The position numbers and the translations under genes were made by a program. This document shows positions 1 through 6,467 of a DNA stretch of 9,558 nucleotides, one piece after another. The stretch is from Chloroflexota bacterium. Lineage in GTDB: Bacteria > Chloroflexota > Dehalococcoidia > Dehalococcoidales > RBG-16-60-22. The first letter of the stretch is position 1; every line of letters starts with the position of its first letter. The stretch covers positions 1-9,558 of the forward strand of contig JACPQH010000029.1 of the NCBI GenBank assembly GCA_016190585.1, in the 5' to 3' direction. Below the pieces are notes generated by a model. That model saw only the letters and a list, made by a program, of their open reading frames with translations, was not told where the DNA came from and did not search any database.

Positions 1-615
1 CGCGAGCCCAGGGGCGAGCTTTGCGGCGAGGTCACCGCCGATCTCAAGGGGCGTGACATCGTCGTCGTGGGCGAGGTCGTCGAGGTCAGCCCCCTGCTCA
101 CCCGCGATCACCGGCCGTTCATCAGCGCCCGGCTGGAAGACATTACCGGCCGGATCGAGGTCATGGTCTGGCCGAAGACTTTCGAAGGCTCCAGGGAGAT
201 GTGGACCGAGGGCAATATCCTGAAGGTCGAGGGCAAGGTCAAGCTGCGCCGCGAGGACAGCGAGGTGCAGGTAAGCTGCGAGCGCGCCTGCCTGTACCGC
301 CCGCCGGAGCCGGCGGCTGCCGAGCCCCCCGCCCCGCCGCCGGAGACGCCGATCGAGCGCCGCCGCCTGATACTCTGTCTCCGCCAGTCGCCAGACGAGG
401 CAAGAGACCGGCTGTTCCTGAACGACCTCGTCGATATCCTCAAGAGCTACCCCGGCCCGGATGAGGTCTATCTGCACGTCGCCAGCGAGGACCGGGTTAC
501 CCGCCTGCGCCTTTTCAGCGTCTCCGCGGGCTGGTGCTCCGAGCTCCACCGGCGGCTCGCCGGCGCTATCGGCGACGAAAATGTCCGGGTGGAGAGCGCG
601 CCGGGTCCGGGCTAG
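1..615 (+). CDS. dnaE: DNA polymerase III alpha subunit, C-terminal part (partial, 5' end outside window)
   Basis: The frame is open from the first base and ends at a TAG (613-615), so only about the last 204 residues of a protein usually over 1100 residues long are present. The first ~80 residues match the OB-fold nucleic-acid-binding domain of bacterial DnaE, with phrases such as VVVGEVVEV, ISARLEDITGRIEVMVWP and KVEGKVKLRRED. A Pro/Ala-rich linker (about bases 298-354) follows, then the C-terminal domain (RRRLILCLRQ, LNDLVDILKSYPGPDEVYLH) that in the family contacts the tau subunit and clamp. DnaE is the catalytic subunit of the replicative polymerase in the cytoplasm. An in-frame GTG at 67 is internal, not the real start. 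Identification rests on the OB domain followed by the typical C-terminal domain; I am fairly sure. Confidence 0.85.
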   Translation, partial: REPRGELCGEVTADLKGRDIVVVGEVVEVSPLLTRDHRPFISARLEDITGRIEVMVWPKTFEGSREMWTEGNILKVEGKVKLRREDSEVQVSCERACLYRPPEPAAAEPPAPPPETPIERRRLILCLRQSPDEARDRLFLNDLVDILKSYPGPDEVYLHVASEDRVTRLRLFSVSAGWCSELHRRLAGAIGDENVRVESAPGPG

Positions 616-660
616 AAGCCTGGTCTGGCGTGCCGCCTTCGGGGTAATACAGTCAAACTG

Positions 661-690
661 TTGACCGCGCGTGGCGATAAATAATATAAT
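661..690 (+). promoter_or_regulatory. Sigma70-type promoter of the TRAP operon
   Basis: TTGACC (661-666) and a perfect TATAAT (685-690) are separated by 18 bases, 46 bases after the dnaE stop. Transcription would start near 697 and give a leader of about 95 bases before dctP. This is the best promoter match in the window. Confidence 0.7.
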
Positions 691-729
691 GAGCGTATTT
701 CCAGGAAGGGAGGCTGCACTATCAACATA

Positions 730-745
730 AATCCGGTAATCCGGT
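730..745 (+). repeat. Tandem AATCCGGT x2 in the dctP leader
   Basis: The octamer AATCCGGT occurs twice head to tail (730-737 and 738-745) between the promoter and the dctP ribosome binding site. It would be in the transcript leader. A regulator-binding role is possible but unproven, and a chance duplication is also plausible. Confidence 0.4.
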
Positions 746-791
746 TCCTGCATGTCAGGACGACCGCAATTCTTTGGGAGGTTGGAAAGGG

Positions 792-1943
792 ATGAAGCAA
801 CTTAAATTGTCCGTAATTCTGCTATCCGCAATGGTATTACTTGGCGCAGGCCTGCTGGCGGCTTGCTCCAGCCCCAGCCCCACCCAGGCGCCGCCGCCGA
901 CCACTGCCGCGCCGACCACCGCCGCGCCGACCCCGGCCAAGGCCCCGGTGAAGCTGGTACACTCCTCATACTCCAATAAAACGAACTCGGAGAACGTCTT
1001 CGACGAGTGGTATCTCAACGAGATATCCCGGAGGAGCGGCGGCCTGGTAGTCTTCGAGTTGAACTTCAACGGCTCGCTGACCGCCGGCACGGAAACGCTG
1101 CCCGCCGTCAGATCGGGCGCGGTCGACCTAAGCAATCCCCCGCCGGCCTACTTCGCCAGCCAGGAGCCGCTGCATAACCTGTTCAGCGCTTCCCGCGGCA
1201 CCGATGTGGCAGGCAGCCAGAAGGTGCTGGTGGACCTGGAGTTCGGCACCAGCGAGATCAGCAAGCTGCTCAAAGCCGAGTCCGAAGCCAATAACATCAA
1301 GTACCTCGTCTGGCACCCGCTTGAGTACAAGATCATGACCAAGAACAAGGTAGAGAAGCTGGCCGACCTCAAAGGCATGAAAATAAGGTCGGTCGGCAAC
1401 TTTGAGCCGCCGGTGCTCCAGGAGTACGGCGCTATCCCGGTCAACGCCCTCTGGCCCGAGATTTACGAGGCTATCTCCCGGGGCACCCTCGACGGCGCCC
1501 CGACGCCGACCGACTGGATGGTGCCCTACAAGATACATGAAGCCGCCAAGTTTGTGAGCTTCAGCGCCGGCACCATCGGGTCGTCGCCGCTGGTCATCAA
1601 CATCAACAGCTTCAACAAGCTGCCGGATGAAGTTAAAGCCATCATCGATGACCCCAAGTTCCGCGAGGAAGCCAACCAGAAGCTGATGCAGACCTGGGGC
1701 GACATCGTCGAAAAGGACAGGAAGACGGCCGAGGCGGCAGGCGTAACTTTTGTCACGGTCGACCCGGCCGAGCAGGAAAAGCTCTGGGACGGCTTCAAGA
1801 AGGTCACGCTGAATGTCTATCCCGCCGATCTCGCCAAGCTCAACCGGCTTGACGACGCTCTCAAGATCCTCGACGCCTGGCTGACGGCCAACAGCGGCCA
1901 GGGTCTTAAGTACTGGGACGACAAGTTCGGCATAAAGCGCTAG
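792..1943 (+). CDS. dctP: TRAP transporter substrate-binding lipoprotein (DctP family)
   Basis: This 383-residue protein is the extracytoplasmic substrate receptor of a tripartite ATP-independent periplasmic transporter, which usually takes up carboxylic acids using an ion gradient. The N terminus has a charged start (MKQLK), a hydrophobic core and a lipobox ending LAAC with Cys25, so it should be a membrane-anchored lipoprotein. A Thr/Pro/Ala spacer (about residues 26-55) follows, then the binding fold. LKGMKIRS contains Arg199 at the place of the conserved carboxylate-binding Arg of DctP proteins, and the stretch after it (NALWPEIYEAISRGTLDG) is typical of the family. I chose ATG 792 because the GGGAGG at 777-782 is well placed and the signal peptide starts there; a TTG at 774 would add six residues and disrupt the charged N terminus. 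It heads an operon with dctM and dctQ. The substrate cannot be told from sequence. Confidence 0.9.
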   Translation: MKQLKLSVILLSAMVLLGAGLLAACSSPSPTQAPPPTTAAPTTAAPTPAKAPVKLVHSSYSNKTNSENVFDEWYLNEISRRSGGLVVFELNFNGSLTAGTETLPAVRSGAVDLSNPPPAYFASQEPLHNLFSASRGTDVAGSQKVLVDLEFGTSEISKLLKAESEANNIKYLVWHPLEYKIMTKNKVEKLADLKGMKIRSVGNFEPPVLQEYGAIPVNALWPEIYEAISRGTLDGAPTPTDWMVPYKIHEAAKFVSFSAGTIGSSPLVININSFNKLPDEVKAIIDDPKFREEANQKLMQTWGDIVEKDRKTAEAAGVTFVTVDPAEQEKLWDGFKKVTLNVYPADLAKLNRLDDALKILDAWLTANSGQGLKYWDDKFGIKR

Positions 1944-1957
1944 GATTTGACGCAACA

Positions 1958-2009
1958 CGGCGCCGGCAGGGGGCTTTGAGCACGCTCATTGCCCCCTGCT
2001 GTTACGCCG
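1958..2009 (+). promoter_or_regulatory. Intercistronic hairpin between dctP and dctM
   Basis: GCAGGGGGC (1966-1974) pairs perfectly with GCCCCCTGC (1991-1999). An outer pair CGGCG (1958-1962) with CGCCG (2005-2009) can extend it. No T-tract follows, so it is not a standard intrinsic terminator. Such hairpins after binding-protein genes often protect the upstream message from 3' exonucleases and raise receptor over membrane subunit levels; that role here is inferred. Confidence 0.6.
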
Positions 2010-2042
2010 GCCGTCCCGGCGGGTGATGCGCGGAGGGGAGTT

Positions 2043-3338
2043 TTGTTCGGGGTTTTAATCGCTTTCGGGTTGTTTTTCTTCCTGCTGGCCATCGGCACCC
2101 CCATCTTCGTCGGCGTATTCGTCGGCGCCGCGCTCGGTCTTTACCTGGTGCGCGGCTGGGATGCCGTGTGGGGATTTTTCACGCATAGCCTGCACGCCGA
2201 CCTGGCGCAGTACTTCTTCGCCATCATCCCCATGTTTATCCTGGTCGGGATGCTTTCGGAGTCCGGAGGACTGGGCCAGCGTGCTTACGAGACCTTCCAC
2301 AAGCTTATCGGCCACATCCGCGGCGGCCTGCTGGTGGCCACGACCTTCGCCGCCGCCGCTTTCGGGGCGTGCAGCGGCTCAACCATCGCCAGCGCGGCTT
2401 TGTTCAGCAAAGTGGCGCTGCCCGAGCTCAAGAAGCATAACTACAACCAGGGAATGAGCCTGGCCAGCATCGCCACGGCCGGTACCCTGGCCACGCTCAT
2501 TCCCCCGAGCGCCATGATGGTCATCTTCGGGGTCCTGACCAATACCTCGATCGGCCGCCTCCTTATCGCCGGCATACTGCCCGGCCTTATCGTCGCCGCG
2601 ATGCTGGGAACTCAGATACTGGTCATGGTGAGACTCAAGCCAGACCTGGCCCCGGTGAGATTGGAGCCCGTGTCCTGGCGCGAGCGCCTCATGGCGCCCG
2701 TTCTTATCTGGCCGCTGCTCGGCGTTTTCGCCATCATCGTCGGCTCGATCTGGACCGGGCTGGTCGCCCCCTCGGAGGCGGGCGCGCTGGGCTCGGTCGT
2801 GGTCCTGCTGTGGAACTTCATCGCCCGCGTTCCCGGCAAAAGAATCATCGGCGCCTTCCGCGACACGGCCATAACCTCGAGCCAGATAATGATCCTGATA
2901 CTGGGCGGGCTGATACTCTCCAAAGTGGTCGCCTATTCCCGGGTGACCATAACCGCCATCGACTGGATACAGGTCAATGACCTGCCCCTGGCGGCGGTGT
3001 GGGGATTGATAATCCTTATCTGGCTGGTCCTGGGCATGATAATCGACTCGACATCGCAGCTCGTGCTCACGCTGCCCTTCGCCTTCCCCATAATGACCGG
3101 CCTGGGGGTCGACCCCATCGTCCTGGGCATTGTCGCCATCGTCATGATCGAGCTCGGCGTTATCACGCCGCCAGTCGGTTTCAACTGCTACGTGGTAGCT
3201 TCCATCGCGGAGGTGGACCCCTGGGTCGTCTTCCGCGGCATATTCCCGTTTTGTGTCACCCTCTCGGCGGCCGTCGTGCTGTTTATCCTGGTGCCCCAGA
3301 TCAGCACCTTTCTGCCGTCGCTGGCCTTCGGAGGCTGA
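2043..3338 (+). CDS. dctM: TRAP transporter large permease subunit (DctM family)
   Basis: This is the large, many-helix membrane subunit that carries the substrate through the inner membrane, 431 residues from the chosen start, close to the family norm of about 425-435. Family segments are clear: FILVGMLSESGGLGQRAYE, the GHIRGGLLVAT stretch, AFGACSGSTIASAALFSKVA, TLATLIPPSAMMVIFGVLT, SIGRLLIAGILPGLIVAAML, and near the C terminus a conserved GVITPPVGFN motif. I chose TTG 2043 because GGAGG (2032-2036) precedes it by six bases and the first hydrophobic helix starts at once. An upstream TTG at 1989 would place the start inside the intercistronic hairpin and add an uncharacteristic Pro-rich tail. 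It lies 99 bases after dctP and 14 bases before dctQ. The gene order P-M-Q is less common than P-Q-M. Confidence 0.9.
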   Translation: MFGVLIAFGLFFFLLAIGTPIFVGVFVGAALGLYLVRGWDAVWGFFTHSLHADLAQYFFAIIPMFILVGMLSESGGLGQRAYETFHKLIGHIRGGLLVATTFAAAAFGACSGSTIASAALFSKVALPELKKHNYNQGMSLASIATAGTLATLIPPSAMMVIFGVLTNTSIGRLLIAGILPGLIVAAMLGTQILVMVRLKPDLAPVRLEPVSWRERLMAPVLIWPLLGVFAIIVGSIWTGLVAPSEAGALGSVVVLLWNFIARVPGKRIIGAFRDTAITSSQIMILILGGLILSKVVAYSRVTITAIDWIQVNDLPLAAVWGLIILIWLVLGMIIDSTSQLVLTLPFAFPIMTGLGVDPIVLGIVAIVMIELGVITPPVGFNCYVVASIAEVDPWVVFRGIFPFCVTLSAAVVLFILVPQISTFLPSLAFGG

Positions 3339-3352
3339 AACCGGAGAAGATT

Positions 3353-3904
3353 ATGACGAGCGAAACGCTGGGCAGATTAATCGAAAAGTTCAAGCAGGTT
3401 AACTACTGGCTGCTAAGCGTGCCCGTTCTAGCCCTGTTCGCCATGTTCTTTCTTGACGCCGCCAACGTGACCACCATACGGCTTTTCGGCGTCCGGGCGA
3501 CGCCTATACAGAAGGAACTTATCGAACAGCTTATCATCCTGGTGGTTTTTCTCGCCCTGACCTACGTGCTCCTGGGCCCCGGTCACATCAAGACGGACAT
3601 TATCAGGAACCACCTGAACCGGCCCCTGCGCTTCGCCGCCGAGATGATCAGCGACGTCACGACTTTGCTCTTCGCCCTGTTCTGCACCTGGACGACCGGA
3701 GCCGGTACGCTGTATACCATCCAGGTCAAAGCCCAGACCATGGGCATCATCCAGCTCTCCCTGGCCCCCTTTTACGTGGCCATCACCCTGTCCTTTGCCT
3801 TGCTCGCCATCGGCAGCCTGCTCGTTCTCATCAGGCATATCATGCTCTTCCGCGAAGGTCGTTACCCGCTGCCGGCGGCCGGCGAAGCCCGGTCCTCGAT
3901 CTAG
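3353..3904 (+). CDS. dctQ: TRAP transporter small permease subunit (DctQ family)
   Basis: This 183-residue protein is the small four-helix membrane subunit that pairs with DctM. Hydrophobic segments are visible near residues 18-36 (YWLLSVPVLALFAMFF), 52-70 (LIEQLIILVVFLALTYVLL), 93-110 (DVTTLLFALFCTWTTGAG) and 130-155 (SLAPFYVAITLSFALLAIG). The phrase GPGHIKTDII between helices 2 and 3 resembles the G-H-I-x-V/T-D motif common in DctQ. The frame stays open far upstream into dctM, but ATG 3353 is supported by GGAG at 3343-3346 six bases before it and by the usual family length. It closes the operon 14 bases after dctM. The end of the protein (PLPAAGEARSSI) is a short polar cytoplasmic tail. Confidence 0.85.
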   Translation: MTSETLGRLIEKFKQVNYWLLSVPVLALFAMFFLDAANVTTIRLFGVRATPIQKELIEQLIILVVFLALTYVLLGPGHIKTDIIRNHLNRPLRFAAEMISDVTTLLFALFCTWTTGAGTLYTIQVKAQTMGIIQLSLAPFYVAITLSFALLAIGSLLVLIRHIMLFREGRYPLPAAGEARSSI

Positions 3905-3973
3905 AACGTCAGAAACCCTGTTGCCGAAGGCGACGGGGAGGGTTCCCCTCAGGCTGTTTCTTTACTCTATTAT

Positions 3974-4060
3974 CTCCCCCTTTGGCAAAGGGGGATAAGG
4001 GGGATTTTGAACGGATTTATTCGAAAATCCCTCTCTTTCTCCCTTTACAGAAGGGCGAGG
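3974..4060. repeat. 87-base two-armed palindromic repeat element (MITE/REP-like)
   Basis: The left arm begins with a perfect hairpin CCCCCTTT (3976-3983), GGC loop, AAAGGGGG (3987-3994). GGGATTTT (4001-4008) pairs with AAAATCCC (4024-4031), and GAA (4009-4011) with TTC (4020-4022), with a one-base bulge. The right arm ends with CCCTT (4041-4045) pairing with AAGGG (4051-4055). The whole can fold as a central stem flanked by two hairpins. The CCCCCTTTGGCAAAGGGGG core is of a kind seen dispersed between genes in many genomes. No transposase is present, so it would be non-autonomous. Confidence 0.6.
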
Positions 4061-4200
4061 ATTCAGCCAATATCTTTCTAAGACACTATACCCGTGTCCT
4101 GAGTCAGAAAATAGCTTATTGTTCATTCCGCACTTGATGGGGACTAGCCTGGATTCCGGCTTGCACCTGGAATGGGTCTTATGGCTAAAGACACTAGCGG

Positions 4201-4212
4201 AAAACCGGTTTT
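4201..4212. other. Perfect 12-base palindrome AAAACCGGTTTT
   Basis: This is an exact inverted repeat with no spacer in an otherwise gene-free stretch, 225 bases before the cupredoxin gene. It could be a dimeric regulator's operator, but nothing else supports this. Confidence 0.3.
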
Positions 4213-4326
4213 ACGCAGGCCGCCCCTAGGGCTTCTCCCGATTAATTAGGTAGCTTTTCGTATAAGATTTAACCCTCCGTTTTGCCCTATAGATAGTAGA
4301 GGCTTATTGCACAATAGGCTTACTTT

Positions 4327-4365
4327 GGAATGCGGACGGTCCCCGTCTGAAGGAGGTGTTATTCC
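4327..4365 (+). promoter_or_regulatory. Nested stem-loop in the cupredoxin gene leader
   Basis: GACGG (4335-4339) pairs with CCGTC (4343-4347) around a three-base loop and extends by a G-T and a C-G pair. Outside it GGAAT (4327-4331) pairs with ATTCC (4361-4365). An AGGAGGT sequence (4351-4357) lies between the inner stem and the outer arm. No start codon is suitably placed after this Shine-Dalgarno-like sequence, so its role is unclear. Confidence 0.35.
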
Positions 4366-4437
4366 AGAGTATCAGACCTTGACAATGACGACTCCAGCCG
4401 ATTTCCCCCTGTCTGCAATTCATCAAAGGAGGGTTTA

Positions 4438-6114
4438 ATGAGACAAATCAAAACTCGTTATGGAAAACACCTGCTGGCCCTGGGGTTGGCGGTCCTGCTG
4501 GTAATCATGGGCGCTTGCGTCTCCGCCCAGGGTAACGGTGTCGACATCCCGGCCATCCAGGCGATAAGCGTCGAGGTGCTGGGCGCCACCGGCACGGTCT
4601 CGCCGTCGCCCCTGTCCCCGGCGGCCACCGTGACGCCGACCGCCTCGCCGACGCCCACCGTTAGTCCCACACCCACGGCTAGCCCGACACCTACCGTCAG
4701 CCCGACGCCCACGGTTAGCCCGACGCCTACCGTCAGCCCGACGCCCACCATCAGCCCGACGCCCACCGTCAGCCCGACGCCGCTGACCCCGGCGGGTACT
4801 GGCACCAGCGTCAGGGTAAATCTCAAGGTTGCCGGCTTCGACCTGGTCAACAAGGCCGGCGAGGCCGCTGTTCCCGGCGAGGGGCATATTCACTACTACC
4901 TGGATGTCATCCCGCCAACCGACCCCGCCTCGCCCGCGATAACCCCCGCCGGCACCTACGTTGAGGCGGCGAGCACGGTATATACCTGGGAGAACGTGAC
5001 GCCGGGCCTGCACGTCTTCTCGGCGGCGCTGGTCAACAACGACCATACCCCGCTCGATCCGCCCGTGGTCGCGGCGGTGCTGGTTGTCGTCGAGGCCGGG
5101 GATGCCACCGCTTCACCGGCGGCAACCCTGAGTCCGACGCCGACGGCATCGCCGACCCCGACCGTATCGCCCACACCGACCCCGACGCCGGTAGCCACGC
5201 CGGCCGCGGAAAACAAGCCGGCCTTCCAGATGGTCGCGGCGGAATACATGGTGGCCACCGGCCCGGCGACCATCTCCCCCACGCCCACTTTGACGCCAAC
5301 GCCGACTTTGTCCCCGACGCCGACCTTAAGCCCGTCGCCGAGCCCGACAGCTACCGTCTCGCCGGCGGCCAACGGCCTGTTCGACGTCCAGATAAATGTT
5401 GACGTCATGAACTTCGAAGTCGTCAACAGGCTGGGCCAGGCCGCGGCGGCAGGGGAAGGACACCTGCACTACTTCAAGGATGTCGTGGCGCCCACCACCG
5501 CGGGTGAGCCGGCGGTAACCGCCTCCGGCACCTACGCGGCGACTGCCGACCTGACCTACACCTGGCGCAACGTCAAACCGGGCACGCACCTGTTCTCGGT
5601 CCAGCTCGTGAACAACGACCATACCCCGGTTATCCCCGCGGTCGTCGCCAACGTCATCCTCATGGTGGGCGGCCAGGCGATCGCCTCGCCGGCGGCCACG
5701 CTGACACCCACTCCCCTGAGCCCGGCGGCCACCGTTACCCCGACGCCCACGCCGACGGCTTCTCCAACGCCGACCGCCTCACCGTCTCCCACGGTCTCGC
5801 CGACGCCTACGGCAACGCCCGGCGAGGTTACCGTCGAGCTTGAGGCTCAGAACAACGCCTTCAACCGGACCTCCATCAGCGTACCGGCCCGGGCCAGCGT
5901 CGCCATCATCTTCCTCAACCGCGATGAAGGCATCCCGCACAACTTCGCCCTCTACACCAACCAGAGCGCCTCCGAGTCAATCTTCGTGGGGCAAATAATC
6001 AACGGGGTGTCTTCGGTCAGGTACACCTTTATGGCGCCAGCCACGCCGGGGAACTACTTTTTCCGCTGCGATGTTCATCCGGCGCAGATGAGCGGTACCT
6101 TTACCGTCCAGTAG
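4438..6114 (+). CDS. Secreted multidomain lipoprotein: two DUF4399-like domains, Thr/Pro linkers and a C-terminal cupredoxin
   Basis: The 558-residue protein starts with a signal peptide (charged MRQIKTRYGK, hydrophobic core) and a probable lipobox MGAC with Cys27, so it is likely anchored outside the membrane. Domain 1 (about residues 125-218) and domain 2 (about 315-410) are alike at roughly half of positions. Each carries GEGH-x-HY, a W-x-NV-x-PG-x-H turn and NNDHTP, giving His150, 152, 192, 203 and His342, 344, 384, 395. The pattern resembles DUF4399. Residues 463-558 form a cupredoxin with His501, Cys544, His547 and Met551, the type-1 copper ligand set. Thr/Pro/Ser linkers (about 49-121, 228-252, 278-311 and 415-461) separate the parts. 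AAGGAGGG at 4426-4433 is close before ATG 4438. Copper electron transfer is the likely role of the last domain; its partner is unknown. Signal peptidase I cleavage after VSA is an alternative to lipidation. Confidence 0.85.
   Translation: MRQIKTRYGKHLLALGLAVLLVIMGACVSAQGNGVDIPAIQAISVEVLGATGTVSPSPLSPAATVTPTASPTPTVSPTPTASPTPTVSPTPTVSPTPTVSPTPTISPTPTVSPTPLTPAGTGTSVRVNLKVAGFDLVNKAGEAAVPGEGHIHYYLDVIPPTDPASPAITPAGTYVEAASTVYTWENVTPGLHVFSAALVNNDHTPLDPPVVAAVLVVVEAGDATASPAATLSPTPTASPTPTVSPTPTPTPVATPAAENKPAFQMVAAEYMVATGPATISPTPTLTPTPTLSPTPTLSPSPSPTATVSPAANGLFDVQINVDVMNFEVVNRLGQAAAAGEGHLHYFKDVVAPTTAGEPAVTASGTYAATADLTYTWRNVKPGTHLFSVQLVNNDHTPVIPAVVANVILMVGGQAIASPAATLTPTPLSPAATVTPTPTPTASPTPTASPSPTVSPTPTATPGEVTVELEAQNNAFNRTSISVPARASVAIIFLNRDEGIPHNFALYTNQSASESIFVGQIINGVSSVRYTFMAPATPGNYFFRCDVHPAQMSGTFTVQ
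4645..4782 (+). repeat. 18-base tandem repeat coding for the SPTPT[V/A/I] hexapeptide
   Basis: Seven full 18-base units (4645-4770) and a partial eighth (4771-4782) each encode Ser-Pro-Thr-Pro-Thr-Val/Ala/Ile. Units differ mostly at third codon positions (for example ccc/ccg, gtt/gtc), so the copies have diverged at silent sites while the peptide is kept. This makes the first linker of the cupredoxin lipoprotein. Confidence 0.85.
5272..5358 (+). repeat. Degenerate Thr/Pro-coding repeat, linker before the second beta domain
   Basis: Several imperfect units of the type SPTPTL and TPTPTL are encoded here. Further related tracts lie at 5119-5199 and 5686-5820. They share the 18-base period with the first linker but are less regular. 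Confidence 0.7.
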
Positions 6115-6124
6115 CAAAAGCCGG

Positions 6125-6162
6125 AAAAGAGGGGCCCTTGAAATACAGGGTCCCCTCTTTTT
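6125..6162. terminator. Bidirectional intrinsic terminator
   Basis: AAAGAGGGG (6126-6134) pairs with CCCCTCTTT (6152-6160), and CCC (6135-6137) can add pairs with GGG (6148-6150) past a bulged T. The + strand has a T-run at 6158-6162. The - strand reads TTTT after the stem (complement of 6125-6128). It ends both the cupredoxin gene and the converging - strand operon, whose last stop codon (6161-6163) touches the stem. Confidence 0.8.
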
Positions 6163-6466
6163 ACCGGGCGCGCTCTTTAAGAAAGGCGATTCGCTCGGCA
6201 ACCCGGCCGGCCGCCTGGGCCGGGGTCGAGCTGCTCCGCAGATCGCGGGCCAGCTTCTGGTCGCCGATGACCAGCGAGACCCAGTTAGAGAAGTCGTTTT
6301 TACCTTCGTTGACGTGGTAATGGAAGCTGTCTTCAGTCATAGAGTCCAGGGCGGCCTGAAGCTCGCCCAGGTTCTGGAATGTCCGCCCGTCGTGGCACCA
6401 GAACTGCGCGTCCCGGGCGACGTCCGCCAGGTACTGCGCCGCCGTGGTCTTCGGCATTTTGGCCAT
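6161..6466 (-). CDS. DUF5752-like small protein of unknown function
   Basis: This 101-residue protein has the features I associate with DUF5752: a Phe/Trp-rich start of the domain (FWCHDGRTFQNLGELQAAL), a Y-H pair (FHYHV), the motif NDFSNWVSLVIGD and a following LARDL helix. The C-terminal third (AAGRVAERIAFLKERAR) looks like a charged amphipathic helix. The function of the family is not known to me. The start ATG at 6464-6466 is preceded on the - strand by AGGAGAGG (6470-6477), which lies over the end of the upstream flavoprotein gene. The two genes are one base apart, so they are probably translated together. An alternative start at the fourth codon, also Met, cannot be excluded. Confidence 0.7.
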   Translation of the reverse strand: MAKMPKTTAAQYLADVARDAQFWCHDGRTFQNLGELQAALDSMTEDSFHYHVNEGKNDFSNWVSLVIGDQKLARDLRSSSTPAQAAGRVAERIAFLKERAR

Positions 6467-6467
6467 G

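Larger units (their letters stand above)
3905..4437. other. 533-base gene-free stretch with palindromes and leader of the cupredoxin gene
   Basis: I find no convincing protein gene here. It holds the 87-base palindromic element (3974-4060), a small hairpin with GACAC (4082-4086) and GTGTC (4094-4098), a 9-base direct repeat AAGACACTA (4080-4088 and 4188-4196), a degenerate hairpin ATTCC/GGAAT (4153-4157 and 4169-4173), a 12-base palindrome (4201-4212), a nested stem (4327-4365) and a short open frame ending at the next start codon. No good sigma70 promoter stands out; TTGACA at 4379-4384 lacks a fitting -10. I could not match the region to a known riboswitch. Confidence 0.5.

Noticed and set aside
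1989..2042. Longer dctM start at TTG 1989.
   Set aside because: It would start inside the intercistronic hairpin without a ribosome binding site and adds a Pro/Ala tail atypical of DctM; TTG 2043 has GGAGG at the right distance.
2999..3352. Upstream extension of the dctQ frame into dctM.
   Set aside because: It overlaps the well-supported dctM frame and encodes Arg/His/Pro-rich sequence typical of an out-of-frame shadow.
3976..3994. CCCCCTTT/AAAGGGGG hairpin as the terminator of the TRAP operon.
   Set aside because: It is followed by ATAAGGGGG instead of a T-run; it fits better as part of the repeat element.
4061..4437. Riboswitch before the cupredoxin gene.
   Set aside because: Several small stems are present but I could not match any known riboswitch core.
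4435..5046. Long Gly/Arg-rich and Val/Gly-rich open frames on the - strand across the cupredoxin gene.
   Set aside because: They are the antisense of the Thr/Pro repeats; low complexity and no start signal make them artefacts.
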